Below are positions 36,065 through 50,425 of a stretch of DNA of 64,000 bases, piece by piece. The stretch's first letter is position 1. Every line of letters starts with the position of its first letter. Below the pieces are notes generated by a model. That model saw only the letters and a program-made list of their open reading frames with translations, made no database searches and was not told the DNA's origin. Source of the DNA: Sapria himalayana (Eukaryota > Streptophyta > Magnoliopsida > Malpighiales > Rafflesiaceae); contig JAREIK010000375.1 of the NCBI GenBank assembly GCA_029783825.1, forward strand, positions 154,637 through 218,636. The letters run 5' to 3'. The translations under genes were made by a program, and so were the position numbers.

Positions 36065-37620
36065 TAATATCCCATTTATAATTATATGTTATTATATAAC
36101 TAGTATATGTAGTTATAAATAGTAAGATATAGTTAAACAAATAGTTATGTATAGATATATTCATACAAGTAGTTATATGTAATTATACATAAATATATAG
36201 AAAGTTATAACCAAATATATAGATTTACATATATGTATACATAGTACAAATATAGTTATATTTAATTATATAAAGTGTTACATGGTTATACAAATATTTA
36301 TATATAGTTATAAACATGTAGTTAAACATAATGTTGTATGTTGTTATACAGTAATTATAAATATATTTACATGTTGTTATACATATAGTTACACATATAT
36401 TTACACATATAGTTACACATATAGTTATACTTATATTTATACATGTAGGTATATATATTTTTTCATATAAATTTATATATGTGCACATATAGTTATCTAT
36501 AGGCATAGATATAGTAAAATACATTTTTATATACAAATATATATAAATTAATATTAAAAATATGTTGTTAATTATATATTTAAATATAGTTATGTGTAAT
36601 ATTTTTATAGTTATATAGGCAGTCAAAGACAATTATTTATCATTATATGTTATAATAACTATAGTATATATAGTTAAAAATAGAGTCATATATAGTTAAA
36701 CATATATTTATATATAGATATATTCATACAAGTAGTATATTTAGTTATACATAAATGTATACAAAGTTATAAACAAATATATAGATTTACATATATTTAT
36801 ACATAGTTACAAATACAGTTATATTTAATTATATAGTTTGTTACATGGTAATACATATATTTATATATAGTTATACACGTGTAGTTAAACATAATGTTGT
36901 ATGTTGTTATATATGTAATTATAAATATAATTACATGTGCTTTTACATATATTTACACATATAGTTATACTTATATTTATACATGTAGGTATATAGATTT
37001 TTTCTTTTAATTTTATTTATTTATACATATAGTTATGTATAGGTATAAATATAGTAAAATACATTTTTATATACTAATATATAAAAATGTATATTGAATA
37101 TATGTTGTTATTTATTTTTTTAAATATAGTTATGTATACTATTTTTTTAGTGATACATATAGTCAAAGAATTATTTATAGTTATATGTTCTTATACCTAT
37201 AGTATATATAGTTAAAAATAGAGTTATATATAGTTAAACATATAGTTATATATAGATATATTCATACAAGTAGTTATAAGTAGTTATACATAAATGTATA
37301 CAACATTATAAACAAATATATAGATTTAATTATATGAATACATATATGTATACATAGTTACAAATATAGTTATATTTAATTATATAAAGTGTTACATAAT
37401 TATACAATATTTATATATAGTTATTCACATATAGATATATATGTATATGTAGTTAAAGATACAATTATATATAACATTTTTATAGTTATACATTTAGTAA
37501 AATATAATTATATATAGTTATATATTATTATACATATAGTATATTTTATTAGAAATATAGTTATATAGAATTATACATATAGTTATAAATTATTATATTG
37601 TTAAGAAACCATTTTGTCTA
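36065..37620 (-). repeat. ~550-bp AT tandem array of CACTA B
   Basis: Homologous in reverse to 1250-5090. The marker segment recurs near 36095, 36650, 37190 and 37530. The unit at about 37155-37240 corresponds to the A unit hit by the ARF1 retrocopy. Confidence 0.75.
37182..37198 (-). other. Empty site paralogous to the ARF1 retrocopy insertion
   Basis: The complement reads AGGTATAAGAACATATA once, followed by ACTATAAATAATT. In A the same 17 bp is duplicated around the retrocopy. The flanking ~30 bp on each side match nearly base for base. Confidence 0.85.
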
Positions 37621-38530
37621 GTAATAAATAAAGGTATAAAATTAGTTTACATTATAATAAATATAGATATAAATACTTTATATATAATGGCAGATGATAT
37701 ATAATTATACAAGTGTTTAAATATAATATTTGTTCTTAAATATTTTTATAAATGTTATTTATATATAATTATATATATGTAACACTTTTATAAATTTTAT
37801 ATAATATATATATCACATTTATATAAACATTATAAATATTATATATTTATATAAAAATTAATATGTTAATAAATTTTTACAAAAATGTATAAACATTTTA
37901 TATGTTATATAATTGTTATATATAAAATTATATAAATGGATAGTTTATGTAAATATTGTATAGATATTTATAAACATTAATACATATGTATATATATTTA
38001 TATATAACATTGTAAGTTTATATAAACATATAAGTGTTTATATATAATGTAATATGTTTATATATATTAAAGTATAGACATTTATATATAATTTCATACA
38101 ATTATATAAAAGTATAAAAGTTTATATATAATATTATCTGTTTATAATATTTTTGGAGACAACAAAATTAGAACAGATAAATATTAAGTTTGTTTTTTCT
38201 TAAGTTATGGAAGTAAATAACAATAAGCATAATTTTTTTTAAGTTACAAAAGCAGAAAACAATATGCAAACAATTTGTATTTGAAATAGATAAAACCCTA
38301 AAAATTTAAATAGTAAGAGAACAAAGTTTAGACTGACCATTTATTGTTTCATTACTAGTGTAGAGTAAAAATCATATAAGTGATATTAAAATAGAAGAAA
38401 AAAGAAGTAAAATTGGGGGAAAAAAATCAAACCAGAATATTCTATAACAACCAAACTCCCCCAATTGTTATTAAATTGATAGAGATAGAGATATGTATAT
38501 AGCATTCCAAAGGAGAATAGATATGATAAT
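37620..38530 (-). other. AT-rich 5' interior of CACTA B
   Basis: Non-coding. From about 37660 to 38510 it aligns in the same direction with 61200-62090 of element C, including TTTATAATATTTTTGGAGAC at about 38133 and 61701. Confidence 0.7.
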
Positions 38531-38535
38531 ATTAC

Positions 38536-38625
38536 CTCGTAATAAGAAGAGATAGATTTTGTAGGTTGTTCCCTTAGTCCCGTCCCGCTTATCTTCTCTT
38601 CATCGTTGAAAGATAGAAAAAATGA
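38536..38625 (-). promoter_or_regulatory. Conserved CACTA leader exon with splice donor (B)
   Basis: On the minus strand the sequence ...TTACGAG followed by GTAATATT looks like the end of an untranslated first exon and its donor. The equivalent place in C reads ...TATCAG followed by GTAAGATT. The block is less AT-rich than its surroundings and is preserved in both copies, suggesting the transcription start region of the transposon genes. The exact start site is not determined. Confidence 0.45.
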
Positions 38626-38639
38626 TAAGTGATTAATGC

Positions 38640-38817
38640 CTTAGCATTTTTTGACAAGGAAACTATAAATATAAAATTGGATGTAAATGAATAGAAAATA
38701 AAGATACAAAAATATAAAAGTAAATTAAATTTTAAAAAATAAATAAAATAAAATAAAAATGAAATAGATTTTTATTTAATCATAAATGATATTATTTAAT
38801 TAATAAATAAAATAATA

Positions 38818-38867
<50 letters not shown>

Positions 38868-39550
38868 GGTTATAAATTTATAATATTTTCAATTAATTTT
38901 TTATTAATATAATAGGAATAATTATAAAAGCATAAAATTTGAATCTTTTAGTCATTATAAATTAGAATAATTTAAGTGTTCATTTAATAACCATGCTAAT
39001 ATATTTATTTTTTAAATCATCAAAAATATTTTGATGTAATTAAAACAGATATGTATTAATTTTTAAATAACAACTTATTATTTTTTTAATTTTATGAAAA
39101 TTTTGAATTTTTTTTATAATTCAAAAATTTCAAATCTTTTAGTCATTATATTTTAATAGATTCTTATAATCATAAAATATATTTTTTTACTTTAATAATA
39201 TAAATATTTACTTGTTTATTTATTAATTCATATATTTTTATAAATTTTTATATTTAATCAAATAATTGTTTATTTTATCATTTTATTAGTATTATTTTTA
39301 TTTATGTTTATTTATTAATTAAAATATTTAAAACATTATTATAATTTAATAATAAATAATATAATGTTTGTTAATACAAATATCTAAATATCATAATTAA
39401 AAATTTCAGAAAAAAATTTTGTTTAATTTTTATTTAATTTATAATAAAAAATAGTTATTTTAGTCTAATTTAATATAAATTTTTAGTCGTATTTATATAT
39501 TTATTAAAATTTTAATTTATAATATATATTTTTATTATTATATGAAGAGA
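38640..39550. other. AT-rich 5' part of CACTA B, no gene
   Basis: Poly-A/T-rich sequence with a pure (TA)n run at about 38818-38864. It aligns in part with 62260-63400 of element C. Confidence 0.6.
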
Positions 39551-39551
39551 T

Positions 39552-40063
39552 TGTGTCTTTCAAGGATCGCTCATCTATAGACCATGACATACCTTTAATA
39601 TAAAAAATTAGATAAAATATTAACATAAATATTGCTTAAAAAAATTAAATCATTAAAGATTAGTGATGGAAATTATCACTAACCCAAATAGATAGGGAAA
39701 CATCCCTAACTAATGCATATATTTTGAGAAAATAAATATTTAAGGAATAATTACTTTTAATTATATATAAAATCATAAAAAAATAAATTTAGATAATTAT
39801 TTAGCGATGGGTTTTGTCTCGTTCTAATTAGCTAGAGATATTCCATCTCTAATTCAATCGCTAATTTTCAATCTTTTCTTTGAGCGAATATCTATGGTAA
39901 TTTTAGCGATAAAAGATTTTCATTCGAACATTTCCATCACTAATCTATCACAAAATTTTAATTTATTGTATAATCAAAAATCAGTTGTTATACCTTAGCT
40001 AATTATCTAGGAAATTTATGCTTAGTTAAATTTCCTTAGCTAAATAGATATTTTTTTGTAGTT
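39552..40063 (-). repeat. CACTA B conserved block and 5' subterminal region
   Basis: The block TTTCAAGGATCGCTCATC lies at 39558-39575, about 490 bp from the terminus. From 39640 to 40063 there are CTAGCTAA/TTAGCGATGG-type motifs ending TTTTTTTGTAGTT. Confidence 0.75.
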
Positions 40064-42447
40064 ATCAATGTGTATATCTATATGTCTAATATTCTATATA
40101 TCTATCTGAAATATCAATATGATTATATATCTATATATCTATCAATTTAATTATTTACATATCTATGTAACTATCTATCTATCTATCGATCTCTCTATCT
40201 ATCTATCTATTAGTTTATCTATCATTCTTAATATTTGTCTATCAATCAATCTATAAAAATGTCTATTTATTTGTATATCTATCAGTCTAACTATCTTTCT
40301 ATCTATATATTGATCTATTTATCCATTTGTGTATCTATATATCTACCTATATGTCTATCTATCTTTCTATTTTTCTATCAATCAATCAATCAATCAATAT
40401 AATTATCAATCAATCTATCTATCTGAATATATATTTCATTATCTATTTGTTTATGTATTTGACTATCTATCTGTCTATCTATCTATCTATCTATTCATAT
40501 ATCAATCAATCTATCTATCCAACTCTATATCCATCTAACTATAAGTATATCTATCCATCTTTTTATCTATCTATCTATCTATCTATATCTTTCTATCATT
40601 TTGTGGAATTATCTATTTGTCTATCTATCTATCTCTCAATCTGTCTATATATATCTGTCAATCTTTTAGTATATCTATTTGTCTATTTATGTGTCTATCT
40701 ATCTATATGTCTATATATTTTTCTATCTATATGTCTATTTACAATCTATATAATAGCCTATCTATCTATTAATCTATCTATCTGTCTATCTATCTATATA
40801 TCTATCTATTTGTCGATCTATCTATCTATTTATTTATTTATTTATGAGAGAGAGTGTGTGTGTATATATATATATATATCTATCTATCTATTTATCTATC
40901 TACCTATCTATCCATATGCCTATAAATATGTCTATTTATCTAATAATTAGTCTATCTATCTATCTATCTATCTATCTCTCTACCTTTCTATCAATATTTA
41001 TATCAATCTGTCTATTTATCTTACTTTTAATCTATCTATCAATCTATCTTTTGAATCTATCTATCAATCTTCTATTATTAATATTATATAAATTTATCTA
41101 TCAATCTATCTACCTATTTATCTATCTACCTTCCTATATATATATATATATATATCTGTTTGTCTATCTATATGCCTTTTTATCAGTTTAATTGTTTATC
41201 TATCTATCTATCTGTCTGTCTATCTGTTTGTCTATGAATCTGTCTATCTTTCTATTTAACTATCTATCTATCTATATATTTTTATTTCTATATATTTGTC
41301 TATCTAAATTTCTATCAATCAATCTATCTATATGTCTCTCGATGTATGTATGCATCTATCTATCTATCTATCTATTTGTATATCTATTTATCTATCTATC
41401 TGTCTATCTCTCTATCTATATAAATAACTTTTTAAATGTCTATATATTAGTCTATCTATCTATCTATCTATATAATTAACTTTCTAACTATCTATCTATC
41501 AGTCTATCTATCTTTCTATCTATTTTTCTAACTGTCTACCTATCTATCAATCTATATGTAAATCTATCTGTCTTATCTATTTGGATATCTATCTATCTAT
41601 CTATATATAAGTCTATATTTATATGTATCTATCTATTTATCTATCTGCATATCTATTTGTTTAATTATTTGTCAATCTATCTATCTATTTGTCTATCTTT
41701 TTATTTATCTATATATATATCTGTCAAATATATGTCAATCTATCCGTCTATCTATCTGTCTATCTATTTGTCTATCTATGTATCTATATATCTATCCGCC
41801 TATCTATTTGTCGATATTTTTGACAATCAATATGTCAATCTATCAGTTTATCTATCTATCTATATATCTTTATGTCTATCTAATTGATTATCTATCTATT
41901 TAATATTCTATCTATATATCTGTCTATCTATTTATATGTTTATATATTTGTCTATGTATCTTTCTATCACAATTTCAATCTATATGTCTATTTATTTCTC
42001 TTTCAATCTGTCTTTCAATATGACTATCAATCTATCTATCAGAGTATCTATCTATCTATATATCTATCTATCTATATATCTTTCTATCTAATGATCTATC
42101 AGTCTATCTTTCTATCTATATATAAGTCTTCTTTCTATCTATCTCTCTAACTATCTGTCTATGTTTGTGTGTGTGTGTGTATCTCACTATCTGTCTATCT
42201 ATCTATTTATCTATTTTTCTCTCTCTCTCTCTCAATTAATCAATCTATCAATATGTTCATTTATTTGTGTATATATTTATCTATCTTTCTATCTATTTAT
42301 TCATATATCTATCTATCCATCTATTTATCCATCTATCTATCTATTATCAATCTATTTTTCTAATAATTTATCAAACTATCTGTCTAAGTATCTGTCTATA
42401 TATCTAACTATATGTTTATTTATCTATCTATTTATCTAGATGTTTAG

Positions 42448-42480
<33 letters not shown>

Positions 42481-42615
42481 TATCTATCTATCTATTTGCC
42501 TTTTAATTTGTCTATCAACCAATCTATCAATCAATTTATGATTCTCTCTATGAATCTATCTATCAATCTTTCTACCAATCTATCTATTGATTTTTTATCA
42601 ATCTATCAATCAATC

Positions 42616-42647
<32 letters not shown>

Positions 42648-44903
42648 ACTTTATCTATCCGTCAATCTATCTAACAATCAATCAATCTATCTATCTATCA
42701 ATCAATCTCTCAAAATGTCTATTAATATGTCGATTTATCTTGCTATATGTATATTAATCTATTAATCTATCTATCAAAATCTATCTATCAAAATCTAACT
42801 TTCAAAATCTCTCAAAATGTCTATTAATCTATCTATCAATCTTCTTATCTATTTGCATATCTATTTATCTGTCTATCTATCTATCAATTAATTAATCAAT
42901 CTGCTTGTTTATTTGAATGTCTATCAATCAGTTTGTCTGTCTATTTATCTTGCTATATGTCAGTCTATTTATCAAATTATCTATCAGCTTATCTATTTGT
43001 CTATATATCTATCTAACTATCTGTTTATCTATCTATATATCAATATATATCTTTGTTTGTCTATCTTACTATCTATTTGTCTATTTATTTATCTATCTAA
43101 CTATGTGTTTATCTATTTGTCAATTTGTCTATATAAATATCAATATATCTATTTTCTATGTGTTTGTCTATAAGTTTGTATATATGTCTCTCTATATGTC
43201 TGTCTATCTATTTATCTATCTATCTATCTATCAATAAATCTATCTATATATCTGTTTGTCTATCTTTCTATCTAAATGTCAATCTATCTATCTATCTCCC
43301 ATTTATCTTTCTATTTATCTATCTGTCTGTCTAACTTTTTGTTTATATGTCAGTATTTTTATTTGTCTATCAGTTCATCTATATTTCTTTCTGACTATCT
43401 ATATATCTGTGTATCAATTTATATATTTATTGGTCTATCTATCAATCTATCAAACTATCTATCTATCTTTTTATATATTTGAATATCTATTTGTCTATCT
43501 ATCTATATGTCCATCTATCTATATATCTTTGAGTTTATTTATTTGTTTATCTATCTATTTATCTATCTGTCAATCTATTTGTCTATTTGTGTTGTTATCT
43601 GTCTATCTATATGTTTATCTATTTGTCTGTCTATCTATTTGTCTGTCTATCTATTTGTCTATCAATTTATTTATCTATCTTTCTATTTGTCTATCTATCT
43701 CTTTGTCTATCTTTTATATATTTGTTTATCTATCTGTCTATCAATCATTCAATCAATCAATCAATCTATCTATGTGTCTATCTATCGATCTATCTATTTG
43801 TGTATATATCTATCTATTTATTAATAAATCAATCTTTCTTTTTATTTATCTAACTATATGTAAATCTATCTATCTATCTATATATCTATCTTTCAATTTT
43901 CTATCTATTTGTATATCTCTCTATCTATCTAAATAATTATATATATGTCTATCTATCTATCTATAAATCTATTTATCACTTTATCCATCAAATTGTTTAC
44001 CAATCTATCTATCAATTTGTGTATCAATCTAACTATCAATCTGTCTATCATTTAATCTTTAAATCTATCTTTCAATCTAATTATCAATCTGACTATCTAT
44101 CTATTTATATATTAATCTATCTATAAATTTATCAATCAATTTGTCTATTGATATATTTATTTATATATCTATCTATTTTTCTAACTATCTATCTATCTTT
44201 TTGTCTATCTATCTATCTATATTTTTATATTTCTTTCTATTTATCTTTATATCTATTTGTCTATCTATTTATCTATCGATCTATTTGTACATCTATTAGT
44301 CTATCTATTAGTCTATTTGTCTATCTATCTAGCTATCAATATTTATCAATCTGGCTATTTAACTATTTTTCTATTAATGGATCAAACAATCTATTTATCT
44401 ATTTATTAATCAGTCAAACATTCTATCTATCTATCAATCTAAAAATTGACTTATCTATCTATTTATCTGTCTGTCTATCTGTCTCTCTATCTATCTATCT
44501 ATTTATTAATCAACATATCAATCAATCTATGAATCTCTATATTAAGCTATCAATCTATCTGTTTATCAATCTATTTATCTACTATCTATGAATTTTTCTA
44601 CCAATCTATCAATTTATTCATTTATCAATATATCTATAAATATGCATATCTTTATATCTTTTTCTCTATCTATTTATATATCTATCAATTAGTATATCAA
44701 GCTATCTTTTAATTTATCGATCAATGTGTCTATTAATCTGTCTATCAATCAATCTATCTAAATGTCTATCAATATCTCTATCAATTTGTCTATCAATATA
44801 CTTATCTATATGTATATCTATTTGTATATCTATCTGTCTATCTATCTATCTATCAGTCGATCTATCTATCTATCAGTATATATGTCTTTTTAATTATCTA
44901 TCT

Positions 44904-44963
<60 letters not shown>

Positions 44964-46546
44964 ATCTATCTATCTATCTATCTTTGTATCTATCTATTTG
45001 AATGTCTATTAGTTAGCCTGTCTGTCTAGCAATATGTATTTCTATCTATATATCTATCAATCTATATGTCTAACTATCTATTAGTCTATCTAACTATTTA
45101 TCTAACTATCTAACTATCTATCTATCTATATGTATATCTATCTATCTATCTGACTATATATTTGTCTATATATCTTTATGTCTATCTATCTATCTAACTA
45201 TTTATCTATCTAAATATCTATCTATCTATATATTTATCTATCTATTTATTTATATCTCTTTTGATCAATCAATATATCTGTATATATATATATATATCTG
45301 TATATCTATTTGGATATCTATTTGTATATCTATCTCTCTACCTATCTATCTTTATATCTATATATCTATTTATCTACCTATTTATTTATTTATCTATATA
45401 TCTATATATCTATCTATATGTCTAACTTTTGTTTATTTGTTAGCCTTTTTGTATGTCTATTTGTATATCTATCTATATGTCTATCTATCTATATGTCTAT
45501 ATATATATATATATATATCTATCTATGTATCTATCTGACTATCTATTTGTTTATATATCTACCTATCTATCTATCTATCTATATGTCTATATGTTTATTT
45601 ATTTGTCTATCTATCTATTTATATATATTTCTGTATATCTGTCTAAATATCTATGTGGATATCTATCTATCTATATGTCTATCTATCTTCCTGTCTATTT
45701 GTTTTTCTATTCATCTATTTATCTATCTTTCTAACTACTAATCTATTTGTCTATCAATCTATTTGTCAATTTGTCTATTCATTTGTCTAACTATCTGTCA
45801 ATCTATATCTCTATCTATCTATTTATCAATCAATCAATCTCTCTATCTATCTATATATCTAATTATATATTTATGTATTTATCTATATATTTATCTTTTT
45901 ATATATCTATCTATTTATATTTGTGTCTATCTATCTATCTATCTATCTATCTATGTATCTATCTATATATCTATCTATTTACCAATCTATCTATATATAA
46001 ATATTATTATATATCTATCTATCTATCTCTCTATGTATATGTCTATTTGTATATATATATATATCTATCATGTTTATATGTCTATCTATCAAGTTGTATA
46101 TATTTCTCAATATTTATATATCTATAAATCTATCTATCTTTCTATCTATCTATCTGTTTGTCTATCTTTAAATCAGTCTATCTATTATCTGACTATCTAA
46201 TTATATATCTATGTATCTATCTATTTGTTTATCAATATATATATATATATATATATAATTATCTATCTATGTATCTATATATCTAATTATACATATGTTT
46301 ATCTTTCTATCTATTTAATTATCTATTTGCCTATATGTCGATCCCTCTATCTATCTTTTTTTTCTATATTTCTATCTATATATGGATCAGTCAATCTATC
46401 TATCTATCTAATTGTCCATCTACCTATCAATAGATCTATCTATCTAATTTCTTTCAATCTTTCTATTTATCTATCAGATTATATTTTTATCTAACGATCT
46501 ATAGAACTAACTATTAATTATCTTTCTATATATCTAACTACCTTTC

Positions 46547-46603
<57 letters not shown>

Positions 46604-46650
46604 CTAACTAACTATATGTGTGTCTAAATATCTACATATCTATCTATTTA

Positions 46651-46689
<39 letters not shown>

Positions 46690-48101
46690 ATTTATGTTTC
46701 TATCTATCTATCTATTTATATCTCTATCTATCTATTAGTTATTCTCTCAATCTATCTATCTATTTTTTATCTATATTTCTATCTTTTTATATTTCTATCA
46801 GTCTATATTTCTATCTATATATTTATCTATATTTCTTTTTATAAATATGTCTATCATTATGTCTTTCTATCTTTCTTCTCTCTATCTGTCTATTTATCAT
46901 TCTGTCTATCTAACTAACTACCTATCTAACTATTTGACTACATATTGATCTGACTATCTATTTATCTATATATATATATATATACACACACACCTATATA
47001 TCTATCAATTGTTTCTTTATCTATCTATATTTATTTCAATTAATCAATCTATCTATCTATCCATCCATCTATCTTTATATCTATCTACCTATCAATCTAT
47101 CTACCTATCTACCTATCTATTTGTATGTAGGTCTATGTGTCTATTAATATATATGTAAGCCTTTCTAGTTGCCTATCTATCTCTATATGTTTATATCAAT
47201 CAATCAATCTAGCTATCTTTCGTTCTATCCATCTTTCAATCTATATATTAATCTAACTTTTCTATTTCTATATATCTATCTATTATCTATCTATAAATAT
47301 TTCAATCTACCTGTCTATATACCTATTTATCTTTCTATCTATCTATCTATCTATTTATCTAATTATTTATCTATCTACATATCAATCTATATATATATAT
47401 ATATCTGTCTGTCTATCTGTCTATTTGTCAATCTATCTATCTGTCTATCTGCCTATCTATCTATCTATCTATCTAGCTTTCTGTCTTTCTATCTATTTAA
47501 ATAGCTTGCAAGCTTTTAATCTATCTATATATCTAGCTATCAACATATCTATTTATCTTTCTATCTAGCTATCTATGTATATATCTATTTTCCTATCAAT
47601 CTGACTATATATCTATCTATTTGGTAATCTATCTCTCTATTTATCTATATGCCTATCTATTTAATTATCTATCAATTAATCAAATAAATCAATCTATCAA
47701 TATATCTTTCTACCGATCTATATATCTATCAATCTATCTAAATATATATATATATATATTTTATATATCTATCTATCTATACCTACTTTCTATTGATCTA
47801 ACTATCTATCTATATATTTTTATTTCTTTATATCTATCAATCTTTTTAATTATATATATATATCTATCTATCTATTTGCCTATCTATCTATTTATCTATC
47901 TTTATGTCAATCTATATATCTATCAATCTATATATCTATCAGTTTATCTATCTATCTATCTATATGTCTATATCATTATATGTATATATATATATCTCTA
48001 TTTATATATCTATGTATTTATCTATGTATATTTTTATCTATCTATCTATACATCTATCTATGTATCTATCTTTATCTATCTATCTATCTACCAATCTACT
48101 A

Positions 48102-48133
<32 letters not shown>

Positions 48134-48193
48134 ATCATTCTATCTTTCTGTCTATCTGTTTATCTGTCTATGTGTCTATCTATATATCTATCT

Positions 48194-48504
48194 ATATGTT
48201 GTTTAGTTTAGTTTTCTTTCTTTCTATATATCTATATATCTTTCTATTTATCTATCTAACTATCAATCTATTTATCTATCTAATTATCTATCTATCTATC
48301 TAACTTTATATCTTTTTGTATGTATATATATATATATCTGTCTATCTGTCAGTCTATCTATCTATCTATGTAGTCTCTATCTATCTATTTATCTATTTGC
48401 TTGTCTTTCTGTCTGACTATCTTAATATTATCTATTTGTCTAATTATCTATAAATCAATTAATCTCTCTATATTTTTTTATTTCTATGTGTTTATCTGTT
48501 TAAT
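48194..48504 (+). repeat. Segmental duplication within array 3, copy 1
   Basis: It starts ATATGTTGTTTAGTTTAG and ends TTTATCTGTTTAAT. It contains non-tetranucleotide landmarks (ATGTAGTCTCTATC, TTAATATTATCTATTTG) that are all repeated in order at 50101-50425. Confidence 0.88.
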
Positions 48505-48563
48505 AAACTATCTAGCTATCTATCTATTTATCTACCTATCTAATTATCTATCTACCAGTCAAC

Positions 48564-48595
<32 letters not shown>

Positions 48596-48909
48596 GAATC
48601 TACCTATATGTCTATCTGGCTATGTGTCTATTTTTTTATCTATCTATAATTTTATCTATTTATTTGTCTTTCTGTTTATATATCTTTATTTTTATCTATT
48701 TATTTATTTATATATCTAGCTATCTTACTATCTATCTATTTGTATGTCTATTTATCTCTCTATCTATATATTTATATATCTATTTGTGTATTTATCTATC
48801 TTTTTATCTATAATCTATCTATCGGCCTTTCTGTCTATCTATCTTTCTATCTACACTCTATCTATCTATCTATGTGTCTATCTAACTATCTATTAATCTA
48901 TTTATCTAC

Positions 48910-48940
<31 letters not shown>

Positions 48941-50100
48941 ACTATCTTAATATTTGAATATTTATCTATCTATCTGTCTATCTGTCTGTTTGTCTATCTA
49001 TCCATCTATTAACCTATCTATTTATCACCATATCTATTTATTAACCTATCTACCTATCTATTTGAATATCTATCTATCAGTATAATTTTCTATATGTCTA
49101 TTTAAATAGTTTTCTATCTATCTATATATTAATCAATCTATATGTCGATCTATGTATTTATCTATCTATCTATCTTTGTTCTTTCTTTATATTCATATTT
49201 CTTTCTTTATATCTATATTTCTATTTATATATTTATCTAACTTTCTATTTTTTAATTATCTATCTATCAATCTATTATTTATCTATCTATCTATCTATAT
49301 TACTATCTATATATATATATGTATCTATTTATAAATCTATCTATATTTCTATCTATGTATTTATTTATCTAATTATATATTTATCTATCTATCTATCTAA
49401 TTATCTATCTATCAAATAATATATTTATCTATATGTCTATCTATCTATCAATATATCTATATATCTATCTATCTCTTTGTTTAACTATCTATCTATCAAT
49501 CTATCTATATATCTAGCTATCTACCCATCATTTTATTTATCTATCTACCTATCTAATTACCTTACTATCTACCTATTTTTCTATCTATTTATCATTCTAA
49601 CTATTTATCTAGTTGCATTTATATCTATCTATCTAGTTGTCAATCTATCTATCTATCTATCTATCTATCTCTTTATCTATCGGTCTATCTAGTTATATAT
49701 CTATCTATCTATCTAAAAAATATATATTTATTTATCTATCTATCTATATCTACTATCTATCTATCTTTGTTTCTTTATCTCTTTCTTTATTTATATCTAT
49801 ATATCTATCTATCTTTCTATCTATCAATCTACTTATATATCTATTTATCTATCAATTTATCTATCTATATATTTATCTATCAATCTAACTATCTAACTAA
49901 CTATTTGTCAATCAATCTATCTGTCTATCATCTATCTATCTACTATATATATATATATATATTTATTTATTTATCTATGTATATTTCTATATATCTATCT
50001 ATACTTATATCTATCTTTCTATCTATTTCTATCTATCTACCTATCTTTCTATCTATCAATCTATCTATTTATCTATCTGTCTATGTCTATCTATCTATCT

Positions 50101-50425
50101 ATATGTTGTTTAGTTTAGTTTTCTTTCTATATATCTATCTATCTTTCTATTTATCTATCTAACTATCAATCTATTTATCTATCTAACTATCAATCTATTT
50201 ATCTATCTAATTATCTATCTATCTATCTAACTTTATATCTTTTTGTATGTATATATATCTATCTGTTTGTATGTCAGTCTATCTATCTATCTATGTAGTC
50301 TCTATCTATCTATCTATTGGTTTGTCTTTCTGTCGGTCTATCTTAATATTATCTATTTGTTTAATTATCTATAAATAAATTAATCTCTCTATATTTTTTT
50401 ATTTCTATGTGTTTATCTGTTTAAT
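50101..50425 (+). repeat. Segmental duplication within array 3, copy 2
   Basis: Nearly identical to 48194-48504 apart from an extra ~24-bp internal tandem copy (CTATCTAACTATCAATCTAT region, 50153-50200) and scattered substitutions. The offset is about 1907 bp. Confidence 0.88.

Larger units (their letters stand above)
33726..40063 (-). mobile_element. CACTA element B (minus strand, 3'-truncated, internally deleted)
   Basis: The 5' end at 40063 reads TTTTTTTGTAGTT, a CACTA terminus with its last base changed. Moving inward (leftward) are subterminal motifs, the conserved GGATCGCTCATC block, a leader exon, the AT tandem array, the purine tract, then directly the acidic tail of the transposase gene and the second gene. 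The 3' third, including the 3' terminus, is missing and replaced by a hAT fragment at 33725. Compared with A, everything from the pyrimidine tract to the end of DUF4216 is deleted. Confidence 0.82.
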
